From Phorcus lineatus (Eukaryota; Mollusca; Gastropoda; Trochida; Trochidae), in contig OV121091.1 of NCBI GenBank assembly GCA_921293015.1, positions 23,730,839 through 23,794,838 of the forward strand: 64,000 nt of DNA, given 5' to 3'. The notes below the pieces were generated by a model. It worked only from the letters and a program-made list of their open reading frames with translations. It made no database searches and was not told where the DNA came from. Positions 12,245 through 24,901 of this stretch are shown here, piece after piece. The first letter of the stretch is position 1. Every line of letters starts with the position of its first letter. Position numbers and translations under genes: made by a program.

Positions 12245-13380
12245 AAATTTCTTAAAGATTGTAATAATCCATGTGTCACTTTTTAAGTTTGCCCTAGATT
12301 TTTTACCTTCTCGGTATTAAATTTGTAAGCAAGGAACTTATCAATTATAATAAATGCAACCAGGTTGTGGTGTGAGAGAAAGAAACAATTAGGAGAAATC
12401 AGAGAATCAATCGTCCAGCAATGAGCATTCCATCATCAGGTAGATCATCATTAAATGTCACTACAGATGTTTGTTATTGCCGTGTCTGTCAGTCACATTC
12501 CACTTACCAGTCACGCTTCACTGACCCCGTCATAAACCGCCTTCAGAAATATCCAGTTATAAATACCCACTGCTGATCTTCGCTTGTCCTTGGCAGGGCA
12601 AGAATAACAACATCAAACTTAAATGTGGTCAGGCAGGGGACACAACTCTGTACAAGAGCCATTATAAGACAGTAAAGTACAATTGTCCATAGAAAATGTA
12701 CAACCCTTATATTTGGAAACTGTTCATGGGAAACAAAATGACAATAAGGTAAACTTTGCAGGCATCTAATGATCTGCACCCGATTATACAGAATTGAAAC
12801 CTTGGACATCTGCTGCAAACTGTTTCCCTATCAACTGAAAGATGAAGGATTTTAGACGTCACAGCAGACTTCTAGGTTTTTGCCCAATTCTTTCTATGCT
12901 ATTCTTTCTATAACTTAAAAATGGAATTAAAAAGACATTTGGTCATAGACCGTAAGTCAGACAACATTGTAACCCGTCACGTCAGACCGTCTAGAGCTTA
13001 TTTTAACTTTCACCTAGTCAAATTGAATCTATCAAATGTTAATAAATCTAAGTCTCTGTTTCACAGAATGAAAAGACTCATTTTAGAAATTTCATTACAA
13101 AGATAATTTGAAAGTAAATTATATTAATTCAAATCAATTATCCTTCGGAAAACTCTAAACTTTGAATGCCTTTCTGCATTAACATCTATATGAGTCTTTC
13201 AGCCGTGTATTTATATACAGAATCTGCATCTTGCCCCCATGGACTGGCAACATTTTTACTTTGTTTCTCAAAAACTTGAGCCTTTGAACTTGTAATTTGA
13301 AAATACAGAGCGATGAAAAAATTTTAACAAAGGAAATAAATCATGATTGTCCATCCAAAAATAGACCTTTACACACTGAA
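12245..13380. other. Non-coding stretch
   Basis: No gene recognised. Open frames at 12543-12818 (minus) and 12921-13106 (plus) show no domain and no supporting signals. Confidence 0.45.
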
Positions 13381-13570
13381 TAGCCATTGATACTTCCTTT
13401 TAACAGACAGAATTGTCAGTAAGTCGTGTCAAAAAGGAAGAGCAAAATATTCTTACATAATGTGAATGTGTGTTTATCGATCACTTAGTCTAACATGTAA
13501 ATCATCACCAATATATCTATTCTTAAACTTTATATCCATCAACACTTCCCCTTAACAGACAAAATTACAT
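13380..13570. repeat. Dispersed repeat E, copy 1
   Basis: Contains gtgtgtttatcgatcactta-type sequence at about 13468-13535 that matches 16420-16490 at roughly 85% identity, and an upstream block 'aaaaaggaag.gc.aaatatt' (13431-13460) that matches 16029-16060. Within this copy the block 'acttcc..ttaacagacaaaatt' occurs twice (near 13391 and 13545), a ~155-bp internal duplication. Confidence 0.6.
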
Positions 13571-16020
13571 GATACTGGTAACAGGTAGTTGAAAGTTTGA
13601 CAGTCAGTGAAAGTCCTCAATGAACAATTTCTTCACACTAAGTTCCCATTTCCTACTAGCCCGGAAGTGTCAGCGGAGCTTTATCCTTGCTTAGACTTAC
13701 GAGCAGGTGTGTTTCATAGTACACACTTACAGAACTCAAAATGCATTATTGGGAAAAGAAAAAAGTATCAACCATTTTCTCTAACTTGTGCAAATCTATA
13801 TCTATCTAAAAAGATCACCTTTATTTCTTGTAGAGATAAGTAGACATTGTCAATGGTTCTCTAAAGAATTTGTAAACATTTCGATTCAAACCTGACCAAA
13901 TTCTAACCAATTCGCTACCAAGAGTTACATTGGTGCAGCTTTTCTTCCTTCTCTAGTCCATAACAACATGATAAGGGAATAAACTTAGAGGTGGACTTGC
14001 ACTGCTAGATGGTAGGTATATTTACTATAGGTCTATCAGTAATTTGTATTTATCTGATAAAAAGGTACATTGAAGTTTGTTATTAATTCAGTGTGCTAAG
14101 TTGGTGGCAGTGATACCATAAAACATGGAATGGCCTTCAAGCCATAGTCTAGACTAAAATTTAGTCTATGAAATAGTTACTGTTCCTTTATAAGTAATAT
14201 TCATTTCTTAACTTTTCATGTGTATGCAGTCAAATCAAAACTTGCTGAATGAGGACCTAAACTGTATTAAGGGCTCCTATTTAACATGCAGTCATGAAGC
14301 AGGACTAGCAACAGTCATGTCACCGCACGACATATCATTGGGTAGGAGTGCTCCACATTGTGCTGTCACATGTTCCGACCTGTGACCTACATCAACTCAG
14401 GTACAAGGTGCACCTAGATAGAGGGGCTTGTTCAGGTGACATAAACATACAACCTATAGATACCTGAGTTGTGGTGCCCTTCGGCAAAACACAAATATTT
14501 GTCTACAACTATGTAGATTATTATCAAATTGGATTATTCATATAAGTATAACAGTGCTGACAACATCATCTGCAAAAACAACCTTTTGTTTTTTACGATA
14601 CTCTACAAACTAATCAACAAGGGTGGTCCAACTTTATTTAATTATTGACTGTCAAATCAGTGCACAAACTTCAGATAACACATTAACTACCAAAGCCAAT
14701 CACGATGCCAATTTATACAAATGAAAAAAAGCTATTATGTCGAATTTTATGTTAAATTGATATGTCTTGATGGTATCAACTAAAGAAGAAAATAAATAAT
14801 TTTAAGAGGAATTAAGAAAATGATTTTCCTTCCTAATCAGCTTATGATTATACTTAAATCAGGTTGATTTATCATTGATAAACTTTGTTATAGTTTAATG
14901 TTTTTATCTCAACTGAAGGCACACATATTGCACAAAGTTCACTGTGGGCATGGAGATAACTAAATTCAATGCAATCTAATTGCTAGAGTCTCCAGTGCTC
15001 ATTGCTGCACATGGCTTGCATCTTATGCTGTTGGCAACATAAATCACAGCAGTTTTAAATCTGTAACAAGATTTACTTCAAATATTCAAGAAATAATCCT
15101 ACAATTACTGACATTATCACAGCCAAGGGCGCAACAGAAAGTTGCTATATACTCGACCTGCCTGTAGGATTGTATTAATGAACTGAAAAGAGAAGATATC
15201 TCTTATTCTTGAAAGAAAAACAAGAAACCTGCAAGAAAAAGAATTTTCTGAGCCCATGAATGCTTGAGACCAATCTTGCCATAATTAAACTACAACACCT
15301 TTGTATTAACTGTGAAGGACATTCTAACCACATTGAAAATCAATGTCACAACACTTAAGTATTAACAATAATTTTTGGCAGGGACCCAGGTGGCAGGAAA
15401 TACATTGCTTGATAACATGTCACCCGTGAAGTATCAATGCCAGCTCTACAACCAGGGAAGTAGATCAGAATACCATTCGACTCACATACACACTGCCATA
15501 TTATGGGTGCTTACTTGCAGAGGACCAAGCAAAACCTTCCTCATTGTACTATTCATGAATAAATTGAAACCATAAGAAAGGCAAGACGTGTTTTTATTAT
15601 TCATTATGGTACGTTTAAAGCTTAGTGGAAATGTTTAGCAGTGTCTCCAACCTTATGGATCTTGGGGCTTTTGACCAAATATGTTATGACTTTTCATTTA
15701 CAGACAAGACATTATTCAACATTTAATCTAATATTCATTTAAAACTTCATCCGAAACAAGAACATCAAACATCAAAACATTAAAACAAACAAAAATTATT
15801 TATTGATGGAATCTGTTCAAGGAAGAGTTGACATGACAAAACTATGCAAGTTAATAATGTTATTATTCAGGTTAAGGAAAATTTTTGTCATGGAAACTAA
15901 AAGTAACACAATCACTCATTAAAATAGGATACGCTTAAATATAAGCTGGAAACTGAAATCAAATTGGATGTTCGCTTTTGCAGTTAAGTATGAAGATATC
16001 TATGACCAATTATCAGTTTT
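13570..16020. other. Non-coding stretch
   Basis: No gene, RNA or defined repeat recognised. Composition is AT-rich with no extended open frame carrying a recognisable motif. Confidence 0.45.
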
Positions 16021-16024
16021 AGTC

Positions 16025-16495
16025 ATGTTAAAAAGGAAGTGCGAAATATTTTTGCATAACCAATTTCTATTTTCATGTTTTCTGAAATCTGCATATTTGG
16101 TGATAATAGCCCTAGGGAATGAATATTCATGTAGGTAGATATCTATCTTCATGCTTCAACTGTTGCATCTACTGACGTCATGCCTTGCACATAACTCGTC
16201 TATATTCAAGCAGTATTCAACAGCCACAGAGTAAATAACATGCAATCATTCATATGCTCACGCTTTATAGAAAGGAATCACGCAGCATTTGGCTAGTTCA
16301 TATCTTTTACAAACAAATCAGTAATGGCATATTGAAACAGAGGTGGAAAGTGCACACAAACGTTGAGATTAAATGGGCCTTTTGCATTAAAATGAAATTT
16401 TTATGTTCAAATAAAAAGTGACTGTGTGTTTATTGATCACTTAGTCTAACATCAAAATCATCACTAATAAAACTATTCTTAAACCTTAAACTGTT
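16025..16495. repeat. Dispersed repeat E, copy 2 (split)
   Basis: Carries the same two blocks as the copy at 13.4 kb, in the same order and orientation, but separated by about 370 bases of unrelated sequence (16062-16415). This suggests an insertion here or a deletion in the other copy. No terminal repeats of the intervening segment are evident. Confidence 0.5.
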
Positions 16496-18690
16496 TCTTA
16501 TGCTACATAATATACTTATCTTTTTTTTTTGACAAAGACTCTTTTTTGTAAGAACGGGAAAAATGAACAATAATTATTCAAATAACCTGGTAATCTTAGT
16601 GATGCAAATACAGATAAAGATCACTATAAACAAGTCAACAAATAATTATTTATAAAACAATCACGTCAACAACCAAGCGTACAAACTTAAAGAAGACAAC
16701 AATATGAAACGCACAGATTAAAAGAGGACTTTTGATGAAAAAGGGAATTATATGTTTATCACAGTATCCTCAATGTATGTCACTGTTTAAGAAACAAAAC
16801 TTTAAAAGAAACAGATTTTGATGAGGAAAACAGAAATTTCATACCATAATATTTAAAGTGTAAATGTGTGAAAAAATAGCTGAAATAAATTGACTTTCCC
16901 TTGATTTCCAATTTATAATATTTTCCTGTACCAAATTTGATAAAATGAACAAAGAGGATTTTCTCTAATACAGTAACTTTTTAGAGAAAATCAAAATGTT
17001 TGATGATGAATTAAGAGATGAAATCAAAGAGTGATTATTCTCACCATTTTCATAATATTCATATCATATCACTAATAGCAACAATTGTAAACAAGATACA
17101 TCAAGGCGCAATGAGCAAAATTTAGATTGATAAAAATCAAGTTTTGTCAGATTAAAATTCTCATTTCTTCATTCATAAAATCATTTATTACACTCTCGCT
17201 GGAGATACTACAGTTGTGAAACAATGACATGTTACCAATTTCGCATCATGTCTTTAATTTGTTCCAAACTTAATCTTAACCAGGCTTAAATATCATCCCA
17301 TGAAAAAATATCTGTTTCTTGATCCACAGATACATTCAAATATTAATAAAAGAGTTTGACATGAATAAAATAAAACTGAAAGTTTTTGGAGATAAGGTTT
17401 CAAATCATTCTATGATAAATAGTTCAAATTGAAAACTTAGGACCAAAAAAAATCAAATTCTCAAAGTCATCTTTTTGTCTATAAGAACTATTTCAAGAAC
17501 ATGTCAACTATAACGGATTTAATCTATCTGTAAATAAGATTAATTCTATCTTAAAAGGTTTTGGAATATAACTATATTTCAAACATTTGATATTTTCAAA
17601 TCTGACTCAACCATTGATTGATATAATCAAAGTCAACCACCAAGGCTTCAAGTCATTACCTTACAATGGATGATAATTTTAAAATATTCTTTTGACAAAA
17701 ACTGCTGAAGTATACTTTAATAATATCATGCTTATACTGTAAGTTTTAATCTAAGATTTCATAAATGATAATCCATCTCTTTATTGAATGCAACATTTCA
17801 GTATATGTTTTCTGAAGATCTATACTGAAAATTCAAAATCAGTGAATACAGAGTTTAATTACAGAAATGAAATACCTACACATTGCCTATATCAATACCA
17901 AATGTTCATTCTCAACATGATTCCTTCATCTATTCCATACCATTTAATTGTCCTTAGTCATGATTTCACACATGTTGGCCTATATGACCAAGGATGGGCA
18001 CTATCTTATAAATATCACCCGATTTATGACCAAAAAAAATTATGTTTTATGATTCTTAATGAGTCAAAGCAATTTTCACATTTTCAATCTTGATATATAT
18101 TCGAAATTTTTATATTAGTTATTGTAGTAGTTTTAATTATGACGTAATTAGGTACATTAAAACATTATCATGAGGAGAAATGGGAAGGTTTTACATCCGG
18201 GCTCTCCATTCAGGGTAGATGGTGATATATAGTTCCGACCTAATTTCACTTTCCTACCCGTGTCAGTCGCACCTGTATCCCGATACCTCGCGCGAACATC
18301 CGACAAGAGGCAAACTGTTATAATTTCACAACAAATTGTAATTATCTGCTGAGAATTACGCAGTAACTAATGAATTTGCCGTAATTAGTAAAACGCCTTA
18401 TAATTAAGAAACTATAAGCCCACCTATTACTATAAGGCGAGCCTCGGCATGCGTTACCCGCTGGTAGGCAACGGGTTACACTCAGGTACGGCGAGGATCT
18501 GGGCAAAGTAAAATAATGACAGTTGCTGAAACCAAACCATCTAGGACGACTAACTACACTTGAGAATGAATTTCATTTCTGCGTTGCCCATACCTGTTTT
18601 AAAACGACAATAGAACGACTCAATAACTCGCGTGCCTTTGTCGGGCTTTAGGGCTGCCTTAGCCTATATTCCGCAAAGGTAAACAAACAT
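16495..18690. other. Non-coding stretch, probably first intron of the minus-strand gene
   Basis: No exon recognised. The part near 18.2-18.5 kb is richer in CpG than the rest. If the signal-peptide exon at 18.7 kb is real, this is its downstream intron. Confidence 0.4.
18453..18479. repeat. GC-rich hairpin
   Basis: GTTACCCG (18453-18460) pairs perfectly with CGGGTTAC (18472-18479) across an 11-base loop. It lies in a local GC-rich patch inside AT-rich sequence, about 220 bases inside the presumed intron. No tRNA cloverleaf can be drawn around it. Confidence 0.6.
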
Positions 18691-18698
18691 CGGCCTAC

Positions 18699-18792
18699 CT
18701 TTTTCATTAGAATAGTCCATAAGACCACGGGTAACTCCAAAAAAAGCACAAAAACACAGAATGTTAATAGTCTTGATCAACTTGAGGGCCAT
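18699..18792 (-). CDS. Signal-peptide exon of an unidentified secreted or membrane protein
   Basis: Reading the minus strand from the ATG at 18792 gives 31 codons plus one base (phase 1), ending AAG followed by a GTAGGC splice donor at 18698. The peptide has a basic start (MALKLIK), a hydrophobic core (INILCFCAFFGV), a likely cleavage after TRG, and a polar continuation MDYSNEK. This is the normal build of a first coding exon for a secreted or single-pass protein. Just 5' of the ATG the strand reads 'caactcttcttag', which could also be a splice acceptor, so a non-coding exon may precede. A small upstream ATG with its own stop (ATG AAG TTA AAG TGA) lies about 40 bases before. The upstream CpG-bearing region has promoter-type motifs. 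The remaining exons, at lower coordinates, were not found, so the protein family stays unknown. Confidence 0.5.
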
Positions 18793-18839
18793 AGTGTACT
18801 CCTAAGAAGAGTTGTTTCAACTTTTTCACTTTAACTTCA

Positions 18840-19010
18840 TCTTTACAGTACTTGGCCTGCCAAGGCGACTCGTCTCACTATACGGCTATTCGCCCCTTGC
18901 CGAACGCTGCCGAGCTCACCGGATATACGTCACATGCGAATGATTGGCGCGCGCTGAGCTGTACACAAACACGTGCACGCGTTTGGAAAGTTAACGCGCC
19001 ATCACAATTG
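18840..19010 (-). promoter_or_regulatory. Candidate promoter for the 18.7-kb minus-strand gene
   Basis: Upstream of the signal-peptide exon lies a CpG-rich island-like patch with a CRE-like TACGTCA (18926-18932), a CCAAT box in the coding orientation (ATTGG on plus at 18943-18947), the CpG palindrome-rich run GGCGCGCGC, and a CACGTG E-box (18970-18975). The CCAAT sits about 150 bases before the ATG, a usual distance. No TATA box is evident. Motif matches are seen and promoter function is inferred. Confidence 0.4.
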
Positions 19011-19079
19011 TCAAGTCTGTTTCGCTCTAACTTCTTGACTAATACTATGTTTTACTTTGACACTTTACCCCCATAAATG

Positions 19080-21480
19080 TTTTCCACAGAGCGGATACCT
19101 TAAATCTTGAAGTTGATTCAACAAGGAATAGTTTTCCCAAAGAGACGCTCCATTGTGTGTTGGTTTGTTGAGGTCGCTATTGAGATAAGTGTATTTTAAC
19201 GAACATCCGATTAAAGGAAATAGTTGGTGTTAATCAATAGGATCAAATGGGATGATAACTGAGCGGCTTGTAACCTAACAAGATTATGACGAAGGAAACG
19301 CTTCACAGACTTTATTGAGCCCTACATGTTTATTTATAAAGTGTATAGCTAAATTTGAGTTGAATTTCGCATTCGAGTGTCACAGCATTTGATCAATGCT
19401 CGGCCACTAAAGAGATAATGGGTTTGTAATCTTTTCAAGTCGTTATTTCGGCGTGAAGACGCGTTAGTTAGTATAGACTCGTCTCAACTAGCAGATATCG
19501 ATAGCTTTCTACATCTGTGTGTAGCCTCTCCAGCACCCCGCAATTTGCTGGAGAATTACGCGGGCGGAAAAGTGGAATCGATGTCGCCACTGAACTGAAA
19601 TGTTTATTGTATGGAAATATCACGTGTTGAAAGAACAAAAATACTTACGTTGGATATACATTGCTCTCACTTTATTCACTCATTCGTTGAAGTAGCATGT
19701 CACTTGATACGACGCTTTAAAAAATCTGATATCTTTATCTACGTCAAGAACGTGCGTATAGAGAAAATTTCGCGTATTGAACATACGCCTCTCCTTACTC
19801 ACCTATTATAGTAAAATGGACATGACACTTCAAATAGAAATCTGAAATTAAATCTTTTTAGATCTATTTTTTTAAATCCAATTAAAGCAGAAAAAGAGCT
19901 TGGAACGAAAACTATGACTATGTTCTTTTGTCTCCATCTTTCAGTTAACATGCCCCTCGATATTTTAAATGTTACACCCCTTCGAGTAATAGGTTACTGC
20001 ATGTAGCATATACTGTGATGAACCAACACTTCGCAACGAAGAAACGCCATCGCTTACGAAATAACATTTGTTTGACCTTTGCCTTCCTTTTATCACTCAT
20101 TGCCCATATATGTAGGCCTATTGATGGCCGTTTGTTAACCGAGATCGTATATGACATTTCATCCGAGGGATTAAGTTCAATTAATTTAGTATCAATTAGA
20201 AGTGCCAGGTTTATGTTTTCACTTCAAGCAATCTTGAAAATGTTCCTTTACGAAATTAATTTTTTCGAAATTTATTTAACATGGTTATTCTAATACAGTT
20301 TATCGACATCAATGGATTGCCTGATTGTCTGCTACATATGAATCAGTTGACGTCTTGAATGAGTGGAAACAGTTGCTGATACGAATGCTTCAGTCGCTGA
20401 AGTTCACGGGAAAAACTACAGTCATGGTATGTTTTCTCAAGCCGTAACCCACGTAGAAGATCGCCCAATTCATACGCGATTGACTGATACGTCATAACTA
20501 CGCAGTAGGCAATACGTTAGTCGGATAAATCTACACAAACGTATAGATAGCGGACAGACAGTAAACTGGTACAATATCATATGAAGTTGTCATCTCCACT
20601 ATGTTTCCCAGGGGACTAGTGTTCTTTTAATGCGACTCAGTGAGTTGCTATGAAGCTCCCTTGATCCGATGGTCAATATACACACCCTTTCCCTCCCACG
20701 CACACATGCGGCGCACAACCCCTTAAAACGCATGTGGGGGAAGAAATCGAAGTGTATGCAGTGATGTGATTATGTACAGCTATTTTTAGCTCAATTTATA
20801 TGTAGATCTAAGTGAAAGTAAGAACGTATCAGATTTGCACAATTAGGCCGTCTTCAAGCCAGTCCAACAATATATTTATAACGGTAAGCGTTTCTTGTGA
20901 CTGCAGTGTACAGTTTGTTAATTACCTTGTATAGTCTCACTACTATTTCTGTAACAAATCATTTTCCATGTTAAATATATGTATTTTGTATCTTAAATTT
21001 GTTGTATAACTTGTACCTTTTACCTTTTTTCAATGACTATAATATATTTAAATCAATACAGCTAAGATGCCGGTCTGACGCCAGTTACCTCACAAGTACA
21101 CGTAAGCAGAAAAATCGAACGCAATGGACTATGCTGAATATGCATGGAAATAATTTTATTGAAAGGAGATGAAACGGTTATTCAACAATATTGCTATCAT
21201 CTAACTAGTGGTTATTTTACGCCCGCTTCAGTTGGTTTCATCTCAATGTGCTTTAAACCGTGGCTCAGTCAGTCCCTGAGGTCTCATTTACGATTTCTAT
21301 TTCCACGAACTATGTTGACATTTTCTTGGATAACCTACCTTGGGACATCAATATTCATGGATAAATCCTTTCCACAGTCAACGCATTGCCTCATATTGGG
21401 AAATAAAACCAGAGTGTGTTAACCGATTGAAAATATTTTCGGATCGATTTGAATTCGAGTTTAGACGTTTCCAGTCAAAA
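19080..21480. other. Intergenic or upstream stretch
   Basis: No gene recognised. A short frame at 20015-20293 (plus) has a hydrophobic N-terminal run (CLTFAFLLSLIAHIC) but no downstream domain, donor or UTR evidence. A small hairpin CTCCAGCA/TGCTGGAG lies at 19528-19553. CpG is higher in 19.4-19.6 kb than in most of the window. Confidence 0.4.
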
Positions 21481-21483
21481 TCT

Positions 21484-22520
21484 TATAATAATAATAATAA
21501 TAACTAGGATTGCCTTGTGGGCAATACTGACGGTCTTCAGACGCGCACGTTGTCGTAAGATGCTGTCTGAGTCGTACTCTGCTCTGTCTGTAGCAATTGT
21601 CTAGTGTCAAAGAGCATTTTAAGTACTGTTTTGAATGTCAGAACTGCAAAGTGACACAAAAAAGGAAAATGGCGGCTAAAGCACGTGGCATGATTGACTT
21701 TTTTTGGCTTTGTGTAAATGCGCATCTTTTGAATCTATTTGCAAGTCTCTAGGTTTATTTTGAAAAATGAGCCAATGTTAATTTGTGAAAATTTGAAATT
21801 TTGCATTTTTGAAGTCTCATTAAAACCGGGAATGACTGTTCGCGATCGATTTTATTATTGATTCTTGTAGATATCAACGAGCTCTTGCTGTCCTGTAAAA
21901 ATCATGCAATTCTTGCAATAGGTTTAAGAGTTATATGCCCTTGAAGTTGGCGATTTTGCAGTTTTTGACATTTTCGAATGGTCACTGTGAAAAAAGTATT
22001 AGAGTTACGCAGTTCTAATGAGCTTCCTGAGTAGTGCAATGCTTTAGCTGCATTGTGTACAAATTTCAGCTCTTTCGTGCAAGTATCTTCAGAGGAGAAG
22101 ATTTTCAAAGACGCATGGGGTCGAAAATGCTGAAAAATGCAGTAAAAGCAAGATGGCGTCTAAAGCACGTGACCTACAACTTTGTCATGATTTACTTTTT
22201 TGCTGTAAATGCTAATGCGCATCTTTTAAAGCAAGTTGCAAGTCTGTAAGTGCATTTTGAAAATTTTGCCCATGTTAATTTGCGAAAATGTAAGGGGCTG
22301 TAACTCTGCAATGGAGACCGGAAGTGCAGATTTGCTTGCATCTGTATGAACTTCAGCTTAGAAGCTTTCATTGCTGAAAGTTGCATGAACTTTGCATGTG
22401 CAGTTTTTGCTGTAGGAGCGACACACTTTTTGTACAAATAATAATAATAATAATAAGAATAAACAGGATAATAACAATAGGTCTTCGACGAAATTCGTCT
22501 GAAGACCTAATAATAATAGT
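21484..22520. repeat. TAA-bounded repeat element with internal duplication and terminal hairpin
   Basis: The stretch is framed by (TAA)n runs at 21484-21504 and 22437-22456. Just inside the left run is GGTCTTCAGACG (21532-21543). At the right end a hairpin, AGGTCTTC...GAAGACCT, spans 22479-22508 with an inner ACGAA/TTCGT stem. Two diverged units follow each other: 'atggcg.ctaaagcacgtg' recurs at about 21669 and 22153, and the following 'aatgcgcatctttt' and 'ttgaaaa.ttt.gcc.atgttaattt.g' match too, at a distance of about 485 bases. No coding capacity is seen. Class unknown: a hairpin-ended transposon or an old satellite monomer pair are both possible. Confidence 0.5.
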
Positions 22521-23568
22521 TTATTTATAATTTATTAATACTTTATTACACCGAAAGGAAAGTATCATTATGGAGCTTGGACATGCAGGAAAGGCAACAC
22601 AGGTTACATGTGATACATAAACAAGCACATTCAAGATATTAACGATAAAACCTCCTTTTTTTAAAAATTCTCTTAAGGAATGATAATTTATTTCAAATTT
22701 ACACGGCAATGAAAAGATAATTGAATTAAATTATTAACTTTCCCCCCAGATTAATTGTTTGTGTATGTTACCACCTACACACATTAATTAATTAACAAGC
22801 TATAACTTCTCTATTCTCAACCTGAAATATTGAAACTATCTTTATTTTTCTGAATTCTCGGTCTGATTTTCTTGTGACGCGGCCCCTTGTCCGTCGTAAA
22901 CTTTTCACATTTTTAACTTTTTAAGAATGCTGCTCAATCACAAATTGTCTTTAGTCCTGGAGATTTATAGATCAAAGTCTTGAACATCTCACAGTACAAA
23001 GGCTGATTCGCCACAGAGACCATTGCTCTATTTTGAATATTTTAATTTGTCTGATGCTTGCAAAAATTTTGGCTAAGGAATTGTATTCCAACCGTTCACG
23101 CATATGACACGTATATATGTTGCAACGAAATATGATAACTTTTTTGTGTTAATGTGATATAAAATACTTTTATATCAATTCTATCATAAAATGCTTGCAT
23201 CATAAATCGTGTTATAAGATTACTAGATTAGGAAATTCGTTCGTAGGTTTGATAGTAACATAAGCAGTTACAAGTAGAAAATCAACAGTAAGCATCTAAA
23301 GAAACATTGGTTGATTTTCACGATAATGTATTTGACCTTCATACTTGCCAAAACACCAATTGATTTAAAACATCAAACATATCCGTTAAACGAAACATAC
23401 AACTTTTAAACGAAATCAGATATGAGGGCGCTATATAAATGCTATATTTTATCATTAACCTATGTGTAAGCACAAGTACAATTCGCACATTTTCAACTCA
23501 AATTTCAGTATGTTTAAAACCTGTAATGAAGTAATATTCGTGCATATTGGTAAAAAAAGAGCCAAATT
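22521..23568. other. Non-coding stretch
   Basis: No gene or defined repeat recognised between the TAA-bounded repeat and MITE A1. Confidence 0.45.
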
Positions 23569-24047
23569 TTAAAGAGCCACTCCGTGAATTCATAACATAT
23601 TATTTACCTTTGATACGAACCTAAATGTCATATGTAGTGATATAAAATCAAAACATCTTAACTTTTCATGTCCAAAAGACATATATGTGACAAATACGGG
23701 TTTTCCATGAAAATCTAAAAACAACCTTATAAATGCACAGAGGTGTAGATATTACGTCCAATATACATAGATACTAGTTATATAACCTAACAAACACTAT
23801 CAACTCCTAACTGCACTCCTGGCTGTTTTAGGTAAGTCTGCAAAATTACGTTTGACTATTTGGCGCGCGCCACTGTCCGGTTTTCGATCATAATTGCGAC
23901 GTTCTATCTTCATATTGTCACTGTGAAAAAAACCCAATAAGCTTTAACATGTGTCTTTTTGGTAACAGTCGATACTTCGCGATGAAATGACACCATTGAT
24001 TAAGTTTGGCATATGTGACTCCAACAACTCACGGAGTGGCTCTTTAA
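23569..24047. mobile_element. MITE A1 (TTAA target)
   Basis: 471-bp element at 23573-24043 with perfect 15-bp terminal inverted repeats AGAGCCACTCCGTGA, flanked on both sides by TTAA. It is non-coding and AT-rich, apart from a conserved core with the 10-base palindrome GGCGCGCGCC at 23862-23871. Close relatives lie at 54.9 kb and 56.7 kb. TTAA duplication points to piggyBac-type mobilisation. Confidence 0.88.
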
Positions 24048-24901
24048 AGATCTCGTGACCTTTCTACTGGCAGTAAGTCAGGCGACACAGAAGTTGACCA
24101 TATTAATGTTTGTCATCCCCTCATAATAACATAAAAACACTTAAAGATAAACAAAAGCCATAGCAAAAACAAATCGTGAGTATCCTCTGAAAATTTATGG
24201 AAGTGAGAAACGACTACCTTGTTAGAAGAATCGCCATTTGTCCTGCATTTCAATTGGTAACATGTCAAACTATAGAAGCTGGTCAACTATAAGCAACCTA
24301 TGGGGTTTCCAACTGGCGTGTTAACCTCATCAAGCCTCCAGATTACAGGCGTCGATGCAGATATTATGTGATGACTGAAAAAGTCAACAGGTGAAGTCAT
24401 TCGACCTTCGACATATTTCGTTTTACAGTGCTTTATAGGACGTGGTCACACACTAGTTGCTCATATATGATGCAGATGTAACATTGCATGTCTTGGAAGA
24501 AGTTAATCGGTAACAAGTATTAAAACAAACACAAAAATATAGACACCGGCTCACTTTACATTGCAACAAAGGTTATTTCAATTTTAACTTTAAATTGTTC
24601 GTTGTTTTAGGAAATGGTGAATAAATAATTGGTACTTTATCTCAAACTTCTATCGATTCTGGTCGTTTTATTTGAGAGATTACAGTTTGGTGTAAAATAT
24701 CTAATGCACTCTTTTTTAAACCTCTATCTCCTACCTAATGACATGAGGTATTTTTTACAAAATGGAACCATGCCATGTCTACTGGAGATAAATCGGGCAT
24801 CAAATTTAATGTTTGTCGTAAGCCTTAATCACTATGCATACTTTCCATGTTCGTATTATATGTTGAACAGACAAATTGAGATAAATATATATCAAACCCC
24901 A
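24048..24901. other. Non-coding spacer between MITEs A1 and B1
   Basis: No gene recognised. An open frame at 24629-24973 (plus) runs into MITE B1 and has no domain, so it is taken as chance. Confidence 0.5.

Noticed and set aside
18421-18500. Possible tRNA around the GC-rich hairpin
   Set aside because: Only one stem pairs. There is no acceptor stem, anticodon arm or T-loop consensus.
20015-20293. Plus-strand frame with a hydrophobic N-terminal run near the 19-kb CpG patch
   Set aside because: The rest of the frame is AT-driven and lacks domains, donor and poly(A) evidence.
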